This document shows positions 7,941 to 15,912 of a stretch of DNA of 24,944 bases, in pieces. This DNA comes from Calditrichota bacterium (GTDB taxonomy: Bacteria > Calditrichota > Calditrichia > RBG-13-44-9): positions 1-24,944 of the forward strand of contig JAJRXE010000391.1 in the NCBI GenBank assembly GCA_024276455.1. The letters run 5' to 3'. Both the position numbers and the translations under genes were made by a program. The first letter of the stretch is position 1, and each line of letters begins with the position of its first letter. The notes under the pieces were generated by a model. The model was not told where the DNA came from. It was given only the letters and a program-made list of their open reading frames with translations, and did no database searches.

Positions 7941-8429
7941 TTATTTCGGAACCATGAGTTCGGGCATTTGAACCGCCACGACTTCTCCCCTCACACACAG
8001 TTCCCCTTGGGCAAATAAATCGATCGTCACCACTACTTTGCGTCCTTTAATTTCTTTCACCCGTCCCACCAGCTCCAATTCCACCCCAAGAGGAGTAGGT
8101 TTCAGGTAATCCACTTTCAAGGAAGCGGTGACGAAGCGAAAAGGGGGCTCCGTGCCCGGCTCTCGACCGGCCGCATGATAGGCCGCCGCGGCAGCTGTGC
8201 CGGTGCCGTGGCAATCCACTAAGGAAGCCAACAATCCACCGTACACGTACCCTGGAATGGCAATATGATACGGTCTGGGGGTGTAACGGGCGGTGGCTTT
8301 TTCACCGTCCCAGTAGCTCTTTATGTGCAAACCGTGTTCGTTCAACCGGCCGCAGCCGTAGCAATAGCTTAAATCATCAGGATAAACATCCTGAATCGCT
8401 TTCAGGGGCGGTTCCTTTTCCTTCTTCAT
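7941..8429 (-). CDS. PaaI-like hotdog-fold thioesterase
   Basis: A 162-residue single-domain hotdog protein of the 4HBT/PaaI group, which hydrolyse acyl-CoA thioesters in the cytoplasm. Seen: an N-terminal CYGCGRLNEHGL segment (23-34) common in this subgroup, the hotdog helix with YGGLLASLVDCHGTGTAAAA (63-82), where YGG replaces the usual HGG and Asp72 is the likely catalytic acid, and beta strands around 100-153. The ATG at 8429 has GGAGG nine bases upstream. It is the last gene of the LolA-like/ABC/outer-membrane operon, 32 bases after the barrel gene. That suggests, without proving it, a link to acyl groups handled by that system. The substrate cannot be told from sequence. Confidence 0.85.
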   Translation of the reverse strand: MKKEKEPPLKAIQDVYPDDLSYCYGCGRLNEHGLHIKSYWDGEKATARYTPRPYHIAIPGYVYGGLLASLVDCHGTGTAAAAAYHAAGREPGTEPPFRFVTASLKVDYLKPTPLGVELELVGRVKEIKGRKVVVTIDLFAQGELCVRGEVVAVQMPELMVPK

Positions 8430-8461
8430 TGCAATTTTCCTCCGAATTCTTAACCATTTCT

Positions 8462-9772
8462 TTAAAAATAAACCCGAAATGCGGTGTAAAGCATATCCGG
8501 ATAGCTACCAAATTCTGAATTCAATTGAAAAACATGGGAATTGTCAGGGGCCAACCGAATATTGGGAGCATTCCCGAGGGGGAGGAAAGCACCGATTTGC
8601 AGATAAACATTCTCCGCCACATTATATTCCAGATCCCCACCCACATATACAGACCAATCGTTCAGATTGAATAATCCCTGGGTGGTCAAAGTCCAAAGAG
8701 GGGAAATTTGAACGATGGCACCGGGGGTAAGATAATGTTTGCCCAACAAATAGGTGGCCCCGTCGCGGTAAGCCACTTGCTGGAGCAGGGAAAGATATTT
8801 GGCCGGATCGCGCTCTCCGGCCCCATTGTAATGATATTCCAGAAACCCATATATTTTGCTGCTTAAATTGTAATCCATTCCCAAACTCAATCGAAAATAA
8901 TTCTCCGGATCGCTCCAGCCGGACTGCTTCAATTTATTGGCAAATACATAGGCTGCTTCCAGCCAGGCTCCTGCTTCGCTCACGGAACGTGCGAAATTGA
9001 CTCCCAACAGCAGGTTTTCCCGAAATCCCATGAGCAGACCGGACAGATCGGTATTCAACCAATAGGCCTTTCCCCGCAAATAATAAGCGCTGTGTTTTAT
9101 TTTCCCGTCTTTTCCAAACACATAACCGGCGTCAAATTCCCCCAAGGCACCCCAGGGAGTTCGGATTCGGATCGCATCCACCCCGACCCGTTCTTCCTTG
9201 TCCAATTGATCGTAAGTAAACGGGGCAATAATGTCCGTGGGGTTAATAATCCGCGCTGCCCCCCAGGCAATCGCTTGACGACCAATGTTAATGTCGAAAC
9301 GCCCGGCACGCAGGTACAGAAACAAGCGATCCAGATTCTGGAACAGGGCCACACTACCCACTTTGTTTTCCGAGGAAGGATAGAGCCGTTTTTCCAGGTC
9401 CGTATAGCGATAACTAAGGGGATCGACCCCGGTTAGAAAAAACTGCTCTTTAAAGAGCAAAGGATCTTGAATCCGGAGAAAAATATCATACTCCGCGGCA
9501 AGCGAAGCCCACTGGTTGATATCGGCAGTCATTTTTATTCGAAATCGGTTGTACACCGAGCCAAGGTCGGTTTGCTCGGGTAAAGGGAACGTGGAATGGA
9601 ATTGGGGAGGTTTCAGGAGTACCGAAAAATTTTTGTAATAGGCCGTTAGGGAGATTGATTCCTGCCCCGACATCGGGGTGGCAAGAAGGAGAGAAACAAA
9701 TGCCAACCAGGCAGATTTTCTGAGTGAATTGACTCCAAATTTAGCCAAACAAAGAATACTTGTTCTCACCAT
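8462..9772 (-). CDS. Outer-membrane beta-barrel protein, DUF1302/porin-like
   Basis: A 436-residue exported protein. A basic stretch LRKS (17-20) precedes a hydrophobic signal peptide ending near SGQ (35-37). The rest is made of alternating amphipathic strands rich in Tyr, Leu and Gly, ending in FRVYF; a C-terminal Phe is the usual signal for barrel assembly by BAM. The most conserved-looking segment is LRAGRFDINIGRQAIAWG (154-171) followed by RIINPTDIIAPF (174-185), close in style to the GRQ..WG...NP.D motif of DUF1302/alginate-export type barrels. The ATG at 9772 has no clear ribosome binding site, so the exact start is uncertain. It lies 32 bases after the ABC ATPase gene and probably forms the outer-membrane end of the same system. 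Barrel nature is fairly sure; the cargo is unknown. Confidence 0.75.
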   Translation of the reverse strand: MVRTSILCLAKFGVNSLRKSAWLAFVSLLLATPMSGQESISLTAYYKNFSVLLKPPQFHSTFPLPEQTDLGSVYNRFRIKMTADINQWASLAAEYDIFLRIQDPLLFKEQFFLTGVDPLSYRYTDLEKRLYPSSENKVGSVALFQNLDRLFLYLRAGRFDINIGRQAIAWGAARIINPTDIIAPFTYDQLDKEERVGVDAIRIRTPWGALGEFDAGYVFGKDGKIKHSAYYLRGKAYWLNTDLSGLLMGFRENLLLGVNFARSVSEAGAWLEAAYVFANKLKQSGWSDPENYFRLSLGMDYNLSSKIYGFLEYHYNGAGERDPAKYLSLLQQVAYRDGATYLLGKHYLTPGAIVQISPLWTLTTQGLFNLNDWSVYVGGDLEYNVAENVYLQIGAFLPLGNAPNIRLAPDNSHVFQLNSEFGSYPDMLYTAFRVYF

Positions 9773-9804
9773 ATTGTGTTAGTTAGGGGAATTTCAATCG
9801 TTTT

Positions 9805-10503
9805 CTATTCTTTCCAGAGATCTTTTTCAATGTGGCCGTCTTTCAAGACAACCAGCCGTTTTGCTCGCTCCATGATCATCTGGTCGTGAGTCGAGAAGAC
9901 GAAGGTCATTCCGGTGCGTTCGTTCAACTCCCGCATTTTGTCCAGCAGAGCGGAACCGGTCTGGGAATCCAGGTTTGCGGTGGGCTCATCGGCCAAAATT
10001 AAGGAGGGATTTGCCACCATAGCCCGGGCAATGGCCACACGCTGCTGTTGTCCGCCGGACAATTGGGTCGGAAAACGGTGTTCAAAACCTTCCAATCCCA
10101 CTTCCTTAAGAATCTCCACCACCCGTTTATGACGCTCCTCTTTTGGCACGCCCTGCAACAACATGATGTATTCCACGTTTTCTTCCACAGTCAGTACCGG
10201 AATTAAGTTGTAAGCCTGGAAAATAAATCCGATGTGATCCCGGCGAAAGTCTGACAACTCTTTCCCGCTCATCTCGGAAATTAATTTGTTGTTTAACCAG
10301 ACCCGGCCCTCGGTGGGCATATCCAGACCGGAAATAATATTTAAAAGGGTGGTTTTTCCGGAACCAGAAGGTCCGACAATGGCGGTAAATTCGCCTTTAT
10401 GAATTGTTAAATCCACTCCGCGCAGCGCGTGAACCGGGATTCCGTTATCGGAATAGATTTTTGTGACGTTTTCCGTTTTAATCACAATCTCGGAATTTTT
10501 CAT
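9805..10503 (-). CDS. LolD/MacB-family ABC transporter ATPase
   Basis: A 232-residue stand-alone ATPase of the LolD/MacB/FtsE class, which powers FtsX-type permeases that act on lipoproteins, lipids or periplasmic partners rather than by the usual substrate channel. Motifs: Walker A GPSGSGKTT (44-52), Q-loop Gln96 in GFIFQAYNLIP, signature LSGGQQQR (148-155), Walker B LILADEP (168-174, Glu173) and switch His206 in STHD. Bases 10515-10519 (GGAGG) and 10508-10512 (AAGGA) precede the ATG at 10503. The in-frame TTG at 10521 overlaps GGAGG and is unlikely to be used. It follows the two permease genes by 24 bases. Function as the motor of the two adjacent permeases is well supported; the cargo is not. 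Confidence 0.92.
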   Translation of the reverse strand: MKNSEIVIKTENVTKIYSDNGIPVHALRGVDLTIHKGEFTAIVGPSGSGKTTLLNIISGLDMPTEGRVWLNNKLISEMSGKELSDFRRDHIGFIFQAYNLIPVLTVEENVEYIMLLQGVPKEERHKRVVEILKEVGLEGFEHRFPTQLSGGQQQRVAIARAMVANPSLILADEPTANLDSQTGSALLDKMRELNERTGMTFVFSTHDQMIMERAKRLVVLKDGHIEKDLWKE

Positions 10504-10527
10504 TTTTTCCTTTTCCTCCAAAAATAC

Positions 10528-11757
10528 CTACAGACTCTTGCGCATGGCTTCCACAGGAGACATCCGGGCGGCGTAAACTGCCGGGTACAAACCGACTAGA
10601 CTGGTTAAAATAAACACCCAGAAAGGGTAATAAATGAACTGGCGAACTTGCATAACCGGATAAAGAATCTTACGAATGGTTACTCCGGCAAACTCGATTC
10701 CGGTGTAATCTATCCCCACCAGCGAGGTAATGTAGGTGACCGCAAACCCCAGGATGTTTCCCAGAACAACACTGATTATGCCCAGAGCAACCGCCTCAAA
10801 AACGACCAAAATGAGGGTTTGAAAAGGACGGGTGCCGATAGCCCGGAGCACGCCGAATTCAAACATCCTCTCGTGAAGCGACATGAACAGGGTGTTGACA
10901 ATTCCCAGCGCAACCACGCCGAATAGAATCAGGCCGGTAACCCAGATGCTAAAGTCGGACAGATTAAAAGCCGCTTCTAATTCGGGAATGATTTTGGGCC
11001 AACCAATTGCTTCGTTTCCATATTGAGAATATTTCTGCCAGAACGGCAGGTTCTTATCTCGTCCCAGCGAAGGTTCAATAAATTTCAAGGCAATTTCATG
11101 AACAGCGGTGGAATCCAGCCCGAACATCTTTTGCGCCTTCCGGATTTCCACAAACGCCAGTCCCCGATCCATCTCCGGAATGTTCATCTGGAATATTCCG
11201 CTTACCCGAAACATCTCCTGTTGTAGATTTCCGGATTGAGCCTGAGCCACCGTTACCACCACCCGGTCTCCCAGACCAACTTCCAGAATATCGGCCAATT
11301 TGCTGCCGATCAGGATTTCCCGATCTCCGTCCGGCGAAAGGTACCGGCCCTTCCGGAGAGATTCGTCTACTTCGGACAGGTATTTTTCCCTCCGGGGTTG
11401 AACCCCCACCAGGGTGATGGCGGTTAAATTTGCCGGAGAAGAAATCATGGCAAACGAGTACACCCGAGATGTAAAATGTCGTACAATGCGCTCCTGCTTT
11501 AGACTCTGAACGACGGTTTCGTATTGATTAATGGTCAGTTCCACCTCCTGGGTTTCCCGGTAACCCTTTCGATGAATTTGGCCCTCTCCTAAAAATGTCC
11601 CGGTGGCCGAACTGACCATATTCGCTTCCATACCCAGAATGAGGGCATCAACGAAAATTAAAGAGGCCAGACCAATGCCGATGGCGGTACCGGCAATGAG
11701 TGTTCGCCTTTTGTTGCGGAATAAATTTCTCCAGGCCATTTTCCAGAAAACGAGCAT
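10528..11757 (-). CDS. FtsX/LolC-type ABC permease, copy 1
   Basis: A 409-residue permease of the MacB/FtsX (LolC/LolE) superfamily. Topology: TM1 (about 20-43), a large periplasmic domain (about 45-265), then three C-terminal helices (about 270-293, 318-342, 378-395). Hallmarks are the N-terminal MAWRNLFRNKRRT (7-19), the cytoplasmic coupling segment EFGVLRAIGTRPFQ (300-313) and the ending YPAVYAARMSPVEAMRKSL. The ATG at 11757 is preceded by GGGTGAGG. It starts 13 bases after the stop of the second permease, and the ATPase gene follows. The pair of unlike permeases with one ATPase matches a LolC+LolE+LolD layout; the protein is clearly distinct from its neighbour, so this is not a recent duplication. 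Confidence 0.9.
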   Translation of the reverse strand: MLVFWKMAWRNLFRNKRRTLIAGTAIGIGLASLIFVDALILGMEANMVSSATGTFLGEGQIHRKGYRETQEVELTINQYETVVQSLKQERIVRHFTSRVYSFAMISSPANLTAITLVGVQPRREKYLSEVDESLRKGRYLSPDGDREILIGSKLADILEVGLGDRVVVTVAQAQSGNLQQEMFRVSGIFQMNIPEMDRGLAFVEIRKAQKMFGLDSTAVHEIALKFIEPSLGRDKNLPFWQKYSQYGNEAIGWPKIIPELEAAFNLSDFSIWVTGLILFGVVALGIVNTLFMSLHERMFEFGVLRAIGTRPFQTLILVVFEAVALGIISVVLGNILGFAVTYITSLVGIDYTGIEFAGVTIRKILYPVMQVRQFIYYPFWVFILTSLVGLYPAVYAARMSPVEAMRKSL

Positions 11758-11770
11758 ACCTCACCCTTTA

Positions 11771-12988
11771 CTAATGAATTCGCATGGCTTTGGCCGGGTC
11801 TGTCCGGGCGGCCTTTAAAGCCGGAAAAAAGCTCACGATCCAGGCAGACAACAAAATGGTGATGGCTGGTAAATAGAGGCTCCGGGCATTGACTTCGGTG
11901 TACATGGTTTTGAACTCCATCCCGCCGTAAGTAAAGGCTTGCGGCAGAGTTATTCCCTGGTGCGACAACAGGTAATTCACCGCAGTTCCCAGGAGGGCAC
12001 CGACAAGGATGCTTCCCAGTGCTAAAAAATTAACCTCGTTTAGCACCAGAAGAACAATTTGGTTCGGCTGGGTGCCAATGGCTTTTAACAGACCGTATTC
12101 CCGTTGCCGTTCCAGCACGGACATTAAGACCGTATTCAGGACTCCGACCGCCACGACCAGCAGAATCACGAAAAGCATAATCCACATTCCTTCCTGATCA
12201 GCCTTCATCGCCTGGTAAAAAGAATGGGCAAATACCTGCCAGGGAGCCACCTCCAATTCCGGATTGTTAAGCACTTTCGTAATCTGTTTTGCCAGCTCGG
12301 GCACCTGCTTGAGGTGGTGTACAATCACCGCAATCTCGTGCACCTGATCGGGCAAAACCAGCAGGTCCTGCGCATCCCGCAGGTGCATGTAAAGGACCGT
12401 CCGGTCCAACATCTTGTCGCCGGTTTCAACGATGCCTACCAGCCGGTAAATGTCGTTAGCAATGGAACCATCCGCTCCCTGGGTTACAATCACCACCTCA
12501 TCGCCAATCCGGGCGCGCAGTATCTTTGCCAATCCCTTACCCATAATGACATCTTTGTTGGGATTGAATTGAAACGGTTTTCCCTGCACAATTTTCTTAT
12601 CGAAACGGGTACACTGATTTTCGTGCACCGGATCGATACCGGTGATTTGCACACCGCTGGTTTTCTCACCCACCGAAGCCAGGGCGGCGGCAAACAGGCG
12701 GGGCGTCCAGCCTTCTACTCCCTTTACCCCGGCAATTTTCTCGCCCACCTGACGGTAATTGGGAATGGTTTTGTAAAGCGAGGGACGATCGCGATAACCG
12801 TTTTTGTGTATCTGAATATGTCCCAAACGATTGCGGGTGAACATATCAATAATGAAATTGTACGAACCATCGGACCAGCCAATGGAAATCGCCGCCAGTG
12901 TAAAACCGCCTGCCATGGTTAAAGCGGTAAGAACACTGCGCCGTTTTTGCCGAAAAATATTTCGAAAGGCAATTTTTAATATGAGCAT
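11771..12988 (-). CDS. FtsX/LolC-type ABC permease, copy 2
   Basis: A 405-residue permease with the same plan as its neighbour: KIAFRNIFRQKRRSVLTAL at the N-terminus, TM1 about 18-40, a periplasmic domain to about 268, three C-terminal helices, the coupling segment REYGLLKAIGTQPNQ (about 300) and the ending FFPALKAARTDPAKAMRIH. It probably forms a heterodimer with the next gene's product in the inner membrane, driven by the LolD-like ATPase. The ATG at 12988 has only a weak GGGG site, so the start could shift slightly. It lies 42 bases after the LolA-like gene, whose product probably accepts or delivers the cargo at the periplasmic domains. The cargo itself is not shown by the sequence. Confidence 0.9.
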   Translation of the reverse strand: MLILKIAFRNIFRQKRRSVLTALTMAGGFTLAAISIGWSDGSYNFIIDMFTRNRLGHIQIHKNGYRDRPSLYKTIPNYRQVGEKIAGVKGVEGWTPRLFAAALASVGEKTSGVQITGIDPVHENQCTRFDKKIVQGKPFQFNPNKDVIMGKGLAKILRARIGDEVVIVTQGADGSIANDIYRLVGIVETGDKMLDRTVLYMHLRDAQDLLVLPDQVHEIAVIVHHLKQVPELAKQITKVLNNPELEVAPWQVFAHSFYQAMKADQEGMWIMLFVILLVVAVGVLNTVLMSVLERQREYGLLKAIGTQPNQIVLLVLNEVNFLALGSILVGALLGTAVNYLLSHQGITLPQAFTYGGMEFKTMYTEVNARSLYLPAITILLSAWIVSFFPALKAARTDPAKAMRIH

Positions 12989-13030
12989 CGCCCCATTCCG
13001 GGTTTATTCCCAACCAGGCTTCGTTTCCTT

Positions 13031-13798
13031 TTAACGCGTCGATTGGAGATTCCGGAGAGTGAAAATATCTCTCCGCAAGGGAATGTTGAATTTCGCCTTT
13101 AGATAGCGAATTACCGTTTTGTGACCTTTTTTATTCTGGGGAATCAATTCCATGACGCTGGGAATTTTCTTCCCGCCAAACTGTTTAATGTCTTTGAAAT
13201 AGAAAATGCGCATCAACTTCCCCTTTTCATCGTAATATTTTTCCCAGACCGGAATGTAGTCGGAATCGCGAACCGCTACAATCACCTTTCCCCACACCAC
13301 CGGTACGTCCTTTTTGGGAATGCACTCCACGTAAAGCAATCCCTTCTCCGCATCATCCGGCTGAATCAATCGGTAATGGTAATCTCTGAAAAGGGAAAAT
13401 TCCTTTACCAGATCGTCGTTGGTGAAATCGGATCCCATCCAGGAACTCATCATCATGGAAGGAGGAATTTTGATGACTTTGTTCACTTTGGGAAGGTAGT
13501 TCCACATTTCATTGCCAATCCGTAACGTCGCCACTCCCCTTTCCTTTTTGGGTTCAATAATGCGAATAAATGTTTTGTCCATGCCCTCGGTCCAGATTTT
13601 CATCCGCAAGGTCCGTTGCCAGTGAGGGGTAACAATTTCCATTTCCATTTCCGCGTAACTGGTTTTACTGCGGTACAGCTCATCAATTGCTTTTACGATT
13701 TTGTTCACATCGTATCGGGGAAAGGCCGTTAACAGGGGGAAAAAGCAAAATAGCAATAAAAACAAACAGGTAAACCAGGAAAGTTGAATTTTTTTCAT
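13031..13798 (-). CDS. LolA-like outer-membrane lipoprotein-sorting protein
   Basis: A 255-residue exported protein of the COG2834/LolA-like group (PF17131 type): half-barrel proteins that carry acyl chains through the periplasm. It has a strong signal peptide (LFLLLFCFFPLLTA, 12-25) and, in the mature part, family-typical stretches RIIEPKKERGVATLRIG (79-95), WNYLPKVNKVIKIP (99-112) and SSWMGSDFTNDDLVKEF (118-134). The ATG at 13798 follows GAGGTGG. It is the first gene of the operon and has its own promoter. It is not the classical LolA of proteobacteria; relatives often sit beside FtsX- or RND-type transporters. Periplasmic carrier for a lipid or lipoprotein is the best reading. Family is sure, substrate unknown. 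Confidence 0.88.
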   Translation of the reverse strand: MKKIQLSWFTCLFLLLFCFFPLLTAFPRYDVNKIVKAIDELYRSKTSYAEMEMEIVTPHWQRTLRMKIWTEGMDKTFIRIIEPKKERGVATLRIGNEMWNYLPKVNKVIKIPPSMMMSSWMGSDFTNDDLVKEFSLFRDYHYRLIQPDDAEKGLLYVECIPKKDVPVVWGKVIVAVRDSDYIPVWEKYYDEKGKLMRIFYFKDIKQFGGKKIPSVMELIPQNKKGHKTVIRYLKAKFNIPLRRDIFTLRNLQSTR

Positions 13799-13827
13799 CG
13801 TGCCACCTCACCAGAAGAGTGAAACAA

Positions 13828-13856
13828 ATTATAATTAAATATTCCATATGAATCAA
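13828..13856 (-). promoter_or_regulatory. Sigma70-type promoter of the LolA-like/ABC operon
   Basis: On the minus strand, TTGATT (13856-13851), a spacer of exactly 17 bases, then a perfect TATAAT (13833-13828). Transcription should start around 13821, leaving a leader of about 20 bases before the ATG at 13798. It follows directly after the terminator of the polysaccharide cluster, so the operon can be expressed independently. Confidence 0.8.
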
Positions 13857-13878
13857 GAATTCAAATAAATATTACTAA

Positions 13879-13901
13879 AGCATTTACCGGTTCGGTAAGC
13901 T
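13879..13901. repeat. Small inverted repeat upstream of the promoter
   Basis: AGC and TTACCG (13879-13881, 13884-13889) pair with CGGTAA and GCT (13893-13898, 13899-13901), with a 2-base bulge and a 3-base loop. It sits between the terminator at 13908 and the -35 box at 13856. It may be a regulator binding site for the downstream operon or part of transcript ending; neither is proven. Confidence 0.35.
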
Positions 13902-13907
13902 GAATAT

Positions 13908-13938
13908 AAAAAATCCTCTCCGCTAAACGCAGAGAGGA
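13908..13938 (-). terminator. Intrinsic terminator of the polysaccharide cluster
   Basis: Read on the minus strand, TCCTCTC pairs with GAGAGGA (7 bp, 11-base loop) and is followed immediately by six Ts. It lies 32 bases past the stop of the FemAB-like gene and closes the long minus-strand cluster. Confidence 0.85.
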
Positions 13939-13970
13939 CAAAAAAATTCCCACTAACTCTTTCACCTGTA

Positions 13971-15047
13971 TCAGGATTTTCTATTTTGGTAAAGGCGCCA
14001 GAGCCGCACAACCCGGGCAAGGAGGCGGTTGGCCGTACTCCCGGCAGCTTCAAATAATCCTAAATAGGAAACATCCTCTCCCCCCATTCCTGCTTTAAAA
14101 TGGAAAACGCCGGGATTTTTTTGGGGATTGATTCCGCCTAAATCGTACCAGGGGCATCCCACTTCCTTCAGCCAGCGAATCATTTCCCACTGAATTAAAT
14201 AGGACCCTTGGGTTTTCATTCCTTTTTTGCTGGTCGCGCCCAGCAGATAAATTCCCTTATCGCCTAATACCGTGCCCACGGCGGCGGAAACCGGCTTGCC
14301 TTCTGCCTTGCAGACAAACACTTTCATTTTAAATTTTTCGGGAAGCTGTTTCTGAATTTCTCGCCAGGTAAAAACGTCCGGTGAATCATAAAATTTCTTC
14401 CGTTGCAAGAGTTCCTGATAAATTTCAATAAAAACATCGAACAACTCTTCGGTCCGACCGGAGACAATTTCCAGATTATTTCGGAGGGCTTTATTTAGAT
14501 GATTTCGCCAATTGCGGCGGAATTTTCGGCGAATCTCTAGCAGGTCCTGGGAGAGATCCAGTAAAAAAGTCCTTTCGTTTTTTACACCTGCCACCCGGTG
14601 GAACCCCTCGGCCTGGAAAATGTTTTGGTAATTGCCCTCCATTCGGTGGATGAGGTTGGGAAATATTTGCAGCAACATGCTTCGTTTTTCTACATATTCG
14701 CGGCGCAAAACGCTTAATGCCAGCTTTAAATCGTTAGGATCGTGCCGTCCTCGAAACTGCCAGAGAGGGCCCTGGTAAAGGTAAGCGATGCGGCCTGGGA
14801 AAATGGGCACAGCAATTAGACGGATCAGCGCCGCGGCGATGATTTTCCCATTTCTTCTGAGTACCCAATGTTCCAGGTGCCTTCCCCCACTTACCTGACG
14901 GCCGTATTCGGTTGTCTGGTAAATGGATGCATCGGCAAACTCAGGCAGGATGGTTTGCCATTCTTGCGGTGTTACCAGAATGGACTCCACCGCGGCGGAG
15001 AAGGCTATTTCAGAACCGGTTGCGTGGCTCGAGGGAAGTGATGACAC
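13971..15047 (-). CDS. FemAB-like GNAT-fold acyl/aminoacyl transferase
   Basis: A 358-residue protein with the double-GNAT layout of FemAB/FemX peptidyltransferases and related BcsL/CelD-type acyltransferases. Seen: RKFRRNWRNHLNKALRNN (174-191), a basic helix typical of the family; a GNAT core with GKPVSAAVGTVLGDKGIYLLGA (split 250-258 and 259-271); and YDLGGINP (301-308), then GVFHFKAGMGGE (313-324), the most diagnostic motif. Such proteins transfer an amino acid or acyl group to cell-wall precursors or exported polysaccharide. The GTG start overlaps the preceding deacetylase gene by 38 bases and has only a weak site, so the true start may be a little further in (GTG at 14990). In PEP-CTERM/XrtA-type exopolysaccharide loci a FemAB-like gene often accompanies a NodB deacetylase, as here. 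Substrate unknown. Confidence 0.82.
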   Translation of the reverse strand: MSSLPSSHATGSEIAFSAAVESILVTPQEWQTILPEFADASIYQTTEYGRQVSGGRHLEHWVLRRNGKIIAAALIRLIAVPIFPGRIAYLYQGPLWQFRGRHDPNDLKLALSVLRREYVEKRSMLLQIFPNLIHRMEGNYQNIFQAEGFHRVAGVKNERTFLLDLSQDLLEIRRKFRRNWRNHLNKALRNNLEIVSGRTEELFDVFIEIYQELLQRKKFYDSPDVFTWREIQKQLPEKFKMKVFVCKAEGKPVSAAVGTVLGDKGIYLLGATSKKGMKTQGSYLIQWEMIRWLKEVGCPWYDLGGINPQKNPGVFHFKAGMGGEDVSYLGLFEAAGSTANRLLARVVRLWRLYQNRKS

Positions 15048-15876
15048 GGGATTCGACCCTTTCTTCTTTCCTGGCAGCGGAGAAACCTAAGCCCTGTAAA
15101 ACTCTTTTTTTCCAGCGAAAAGCGTGTGGTAGCCAGCGGTAAGCCCCAGCCAGAATCAGTCGGAGTTCCAGCCTCCAGGTGGTGGGAGACACATCAAAAC
15201 GTCCCAGGACGAAACGGTCCTGCAGCTGCTCAATTTGTTCCGGATCATTGGTAAGAACTCGGGAATAACCGGCCTGGCGAGCAAGCGTAAACACTTCCGG
15301 CGGGTATTTCCCGAAGGGAATGGCCAATAAAGTCACCGGCTGAGTGGTCAGTTTTTCCAGAGTTTGTCGGGAAGCTTCAAATTCCCGTGAAATTTCCTCC
15401 GGGGAAAGGCGGTGTAAAAAGGGGTGCGATACGGTGTGGGAACCAATTATAATCGTTCCGTTGTCGAGCGTTTTCAATTCCTCCTCAGTCATAATCCGTT
15501 CCTTTCGATCCGGGTGATTCGGTTCTTGAATCCAGTCCGGGGTAGCACCAAAATAGCCGGTGGCACAAAAGATCGCCGCCGGAAGGTTCCGTTCTTTCAA
15601 AATGGGCAGAGCGTTTTCCAGGACGCTACGGAATCCGTCATCGAAAGTAATCATGCAATGGCGCTTTCCTGCTTCCAGGTTAGTGCGAGCATCAGCGGGC
15701 AGCACTTGCGACTCGCCTTGTAAAAAATCCATCTGCCGGCGGAACAGGTTTACCTGGTGTGCCGGAACCGCATGGTAACAAAATACCACGCAAGTTCCCG
15801 GCACCTGTTTCCCGCTTAGTCGGGAAATTGAACGACGAAAAAAATCCCCGACAAACACGAGCAAAGCAATGAACAA
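15010..15876 (-). CDS. NodB-family polysaccharide deacetylase
   Basis: A carbohydrate esterase family 4 type enzyme that removes N- or O-acetyl groups from a glycan, probably at or outside the cytoplasmic membrane because the N-terminus is a hydrophobic segment (FIALLVFVGDFF). Motifs from the TTG at 15876: CYHAV (33-37); TFDDG (77-81), holding the catalytic and metal-binding Asp residues; SHTVSH (146-151) with the metal-binding His147 and His151; and AIPFGKYP (185-192). The start is uncertain: the TTG has no ribosome binding site, while the frame is open ten codons further up to an ATT (15906-15904) with GGGGAGGG six bases before it. The gene begins right after the sulfotransferase stop and overlaps the FemAB-like gene. 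Activity is well supported; the glycan is unknown. Confidence 0.87.
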   Translation of the reverse strand: MFIALLVFVGDFFRRSISRLSGKQVPGTCVVFCYHAVPAHQVNLFRRQMDFLQGESQVLPADARTNLEAGKRHCMITFDDGFRSVLENALPILKERNLPAAIFCATGYFGATPDWIQEPNHPDRKERIMTEEELKTLDNGTIIIGSHTVSHPFLHRLSPEEISREFEASRQTLEKLTTQPVTLLAIPFGKYPPEVFTLARQAGYSRVLTNDPEQIEQLQDRFVLGRFDVSPTTWRLELRLILAGAYRWLPHAFRWKKRVLQGLGFSAARKEERVESRVITSLEPRNRF

Positions 15877-15912
15877 TTTGATTAAACGGACGAAAATGTT
15901 CTGAATGGTTAG

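Noticed and set aside
10501..10521. TTG start at 10521 for the LolD-like ATPase
   Set aside because: The TTG overlaps the GGAGG that should serve the ATG at 10503.
12224..12922. Plus-strand open frame of 232 codons opposite a permease gene
   Set aside because: It is the antisense of a well-supported FtsX-type permease, with no recognisable domain and no ribosome binding context.
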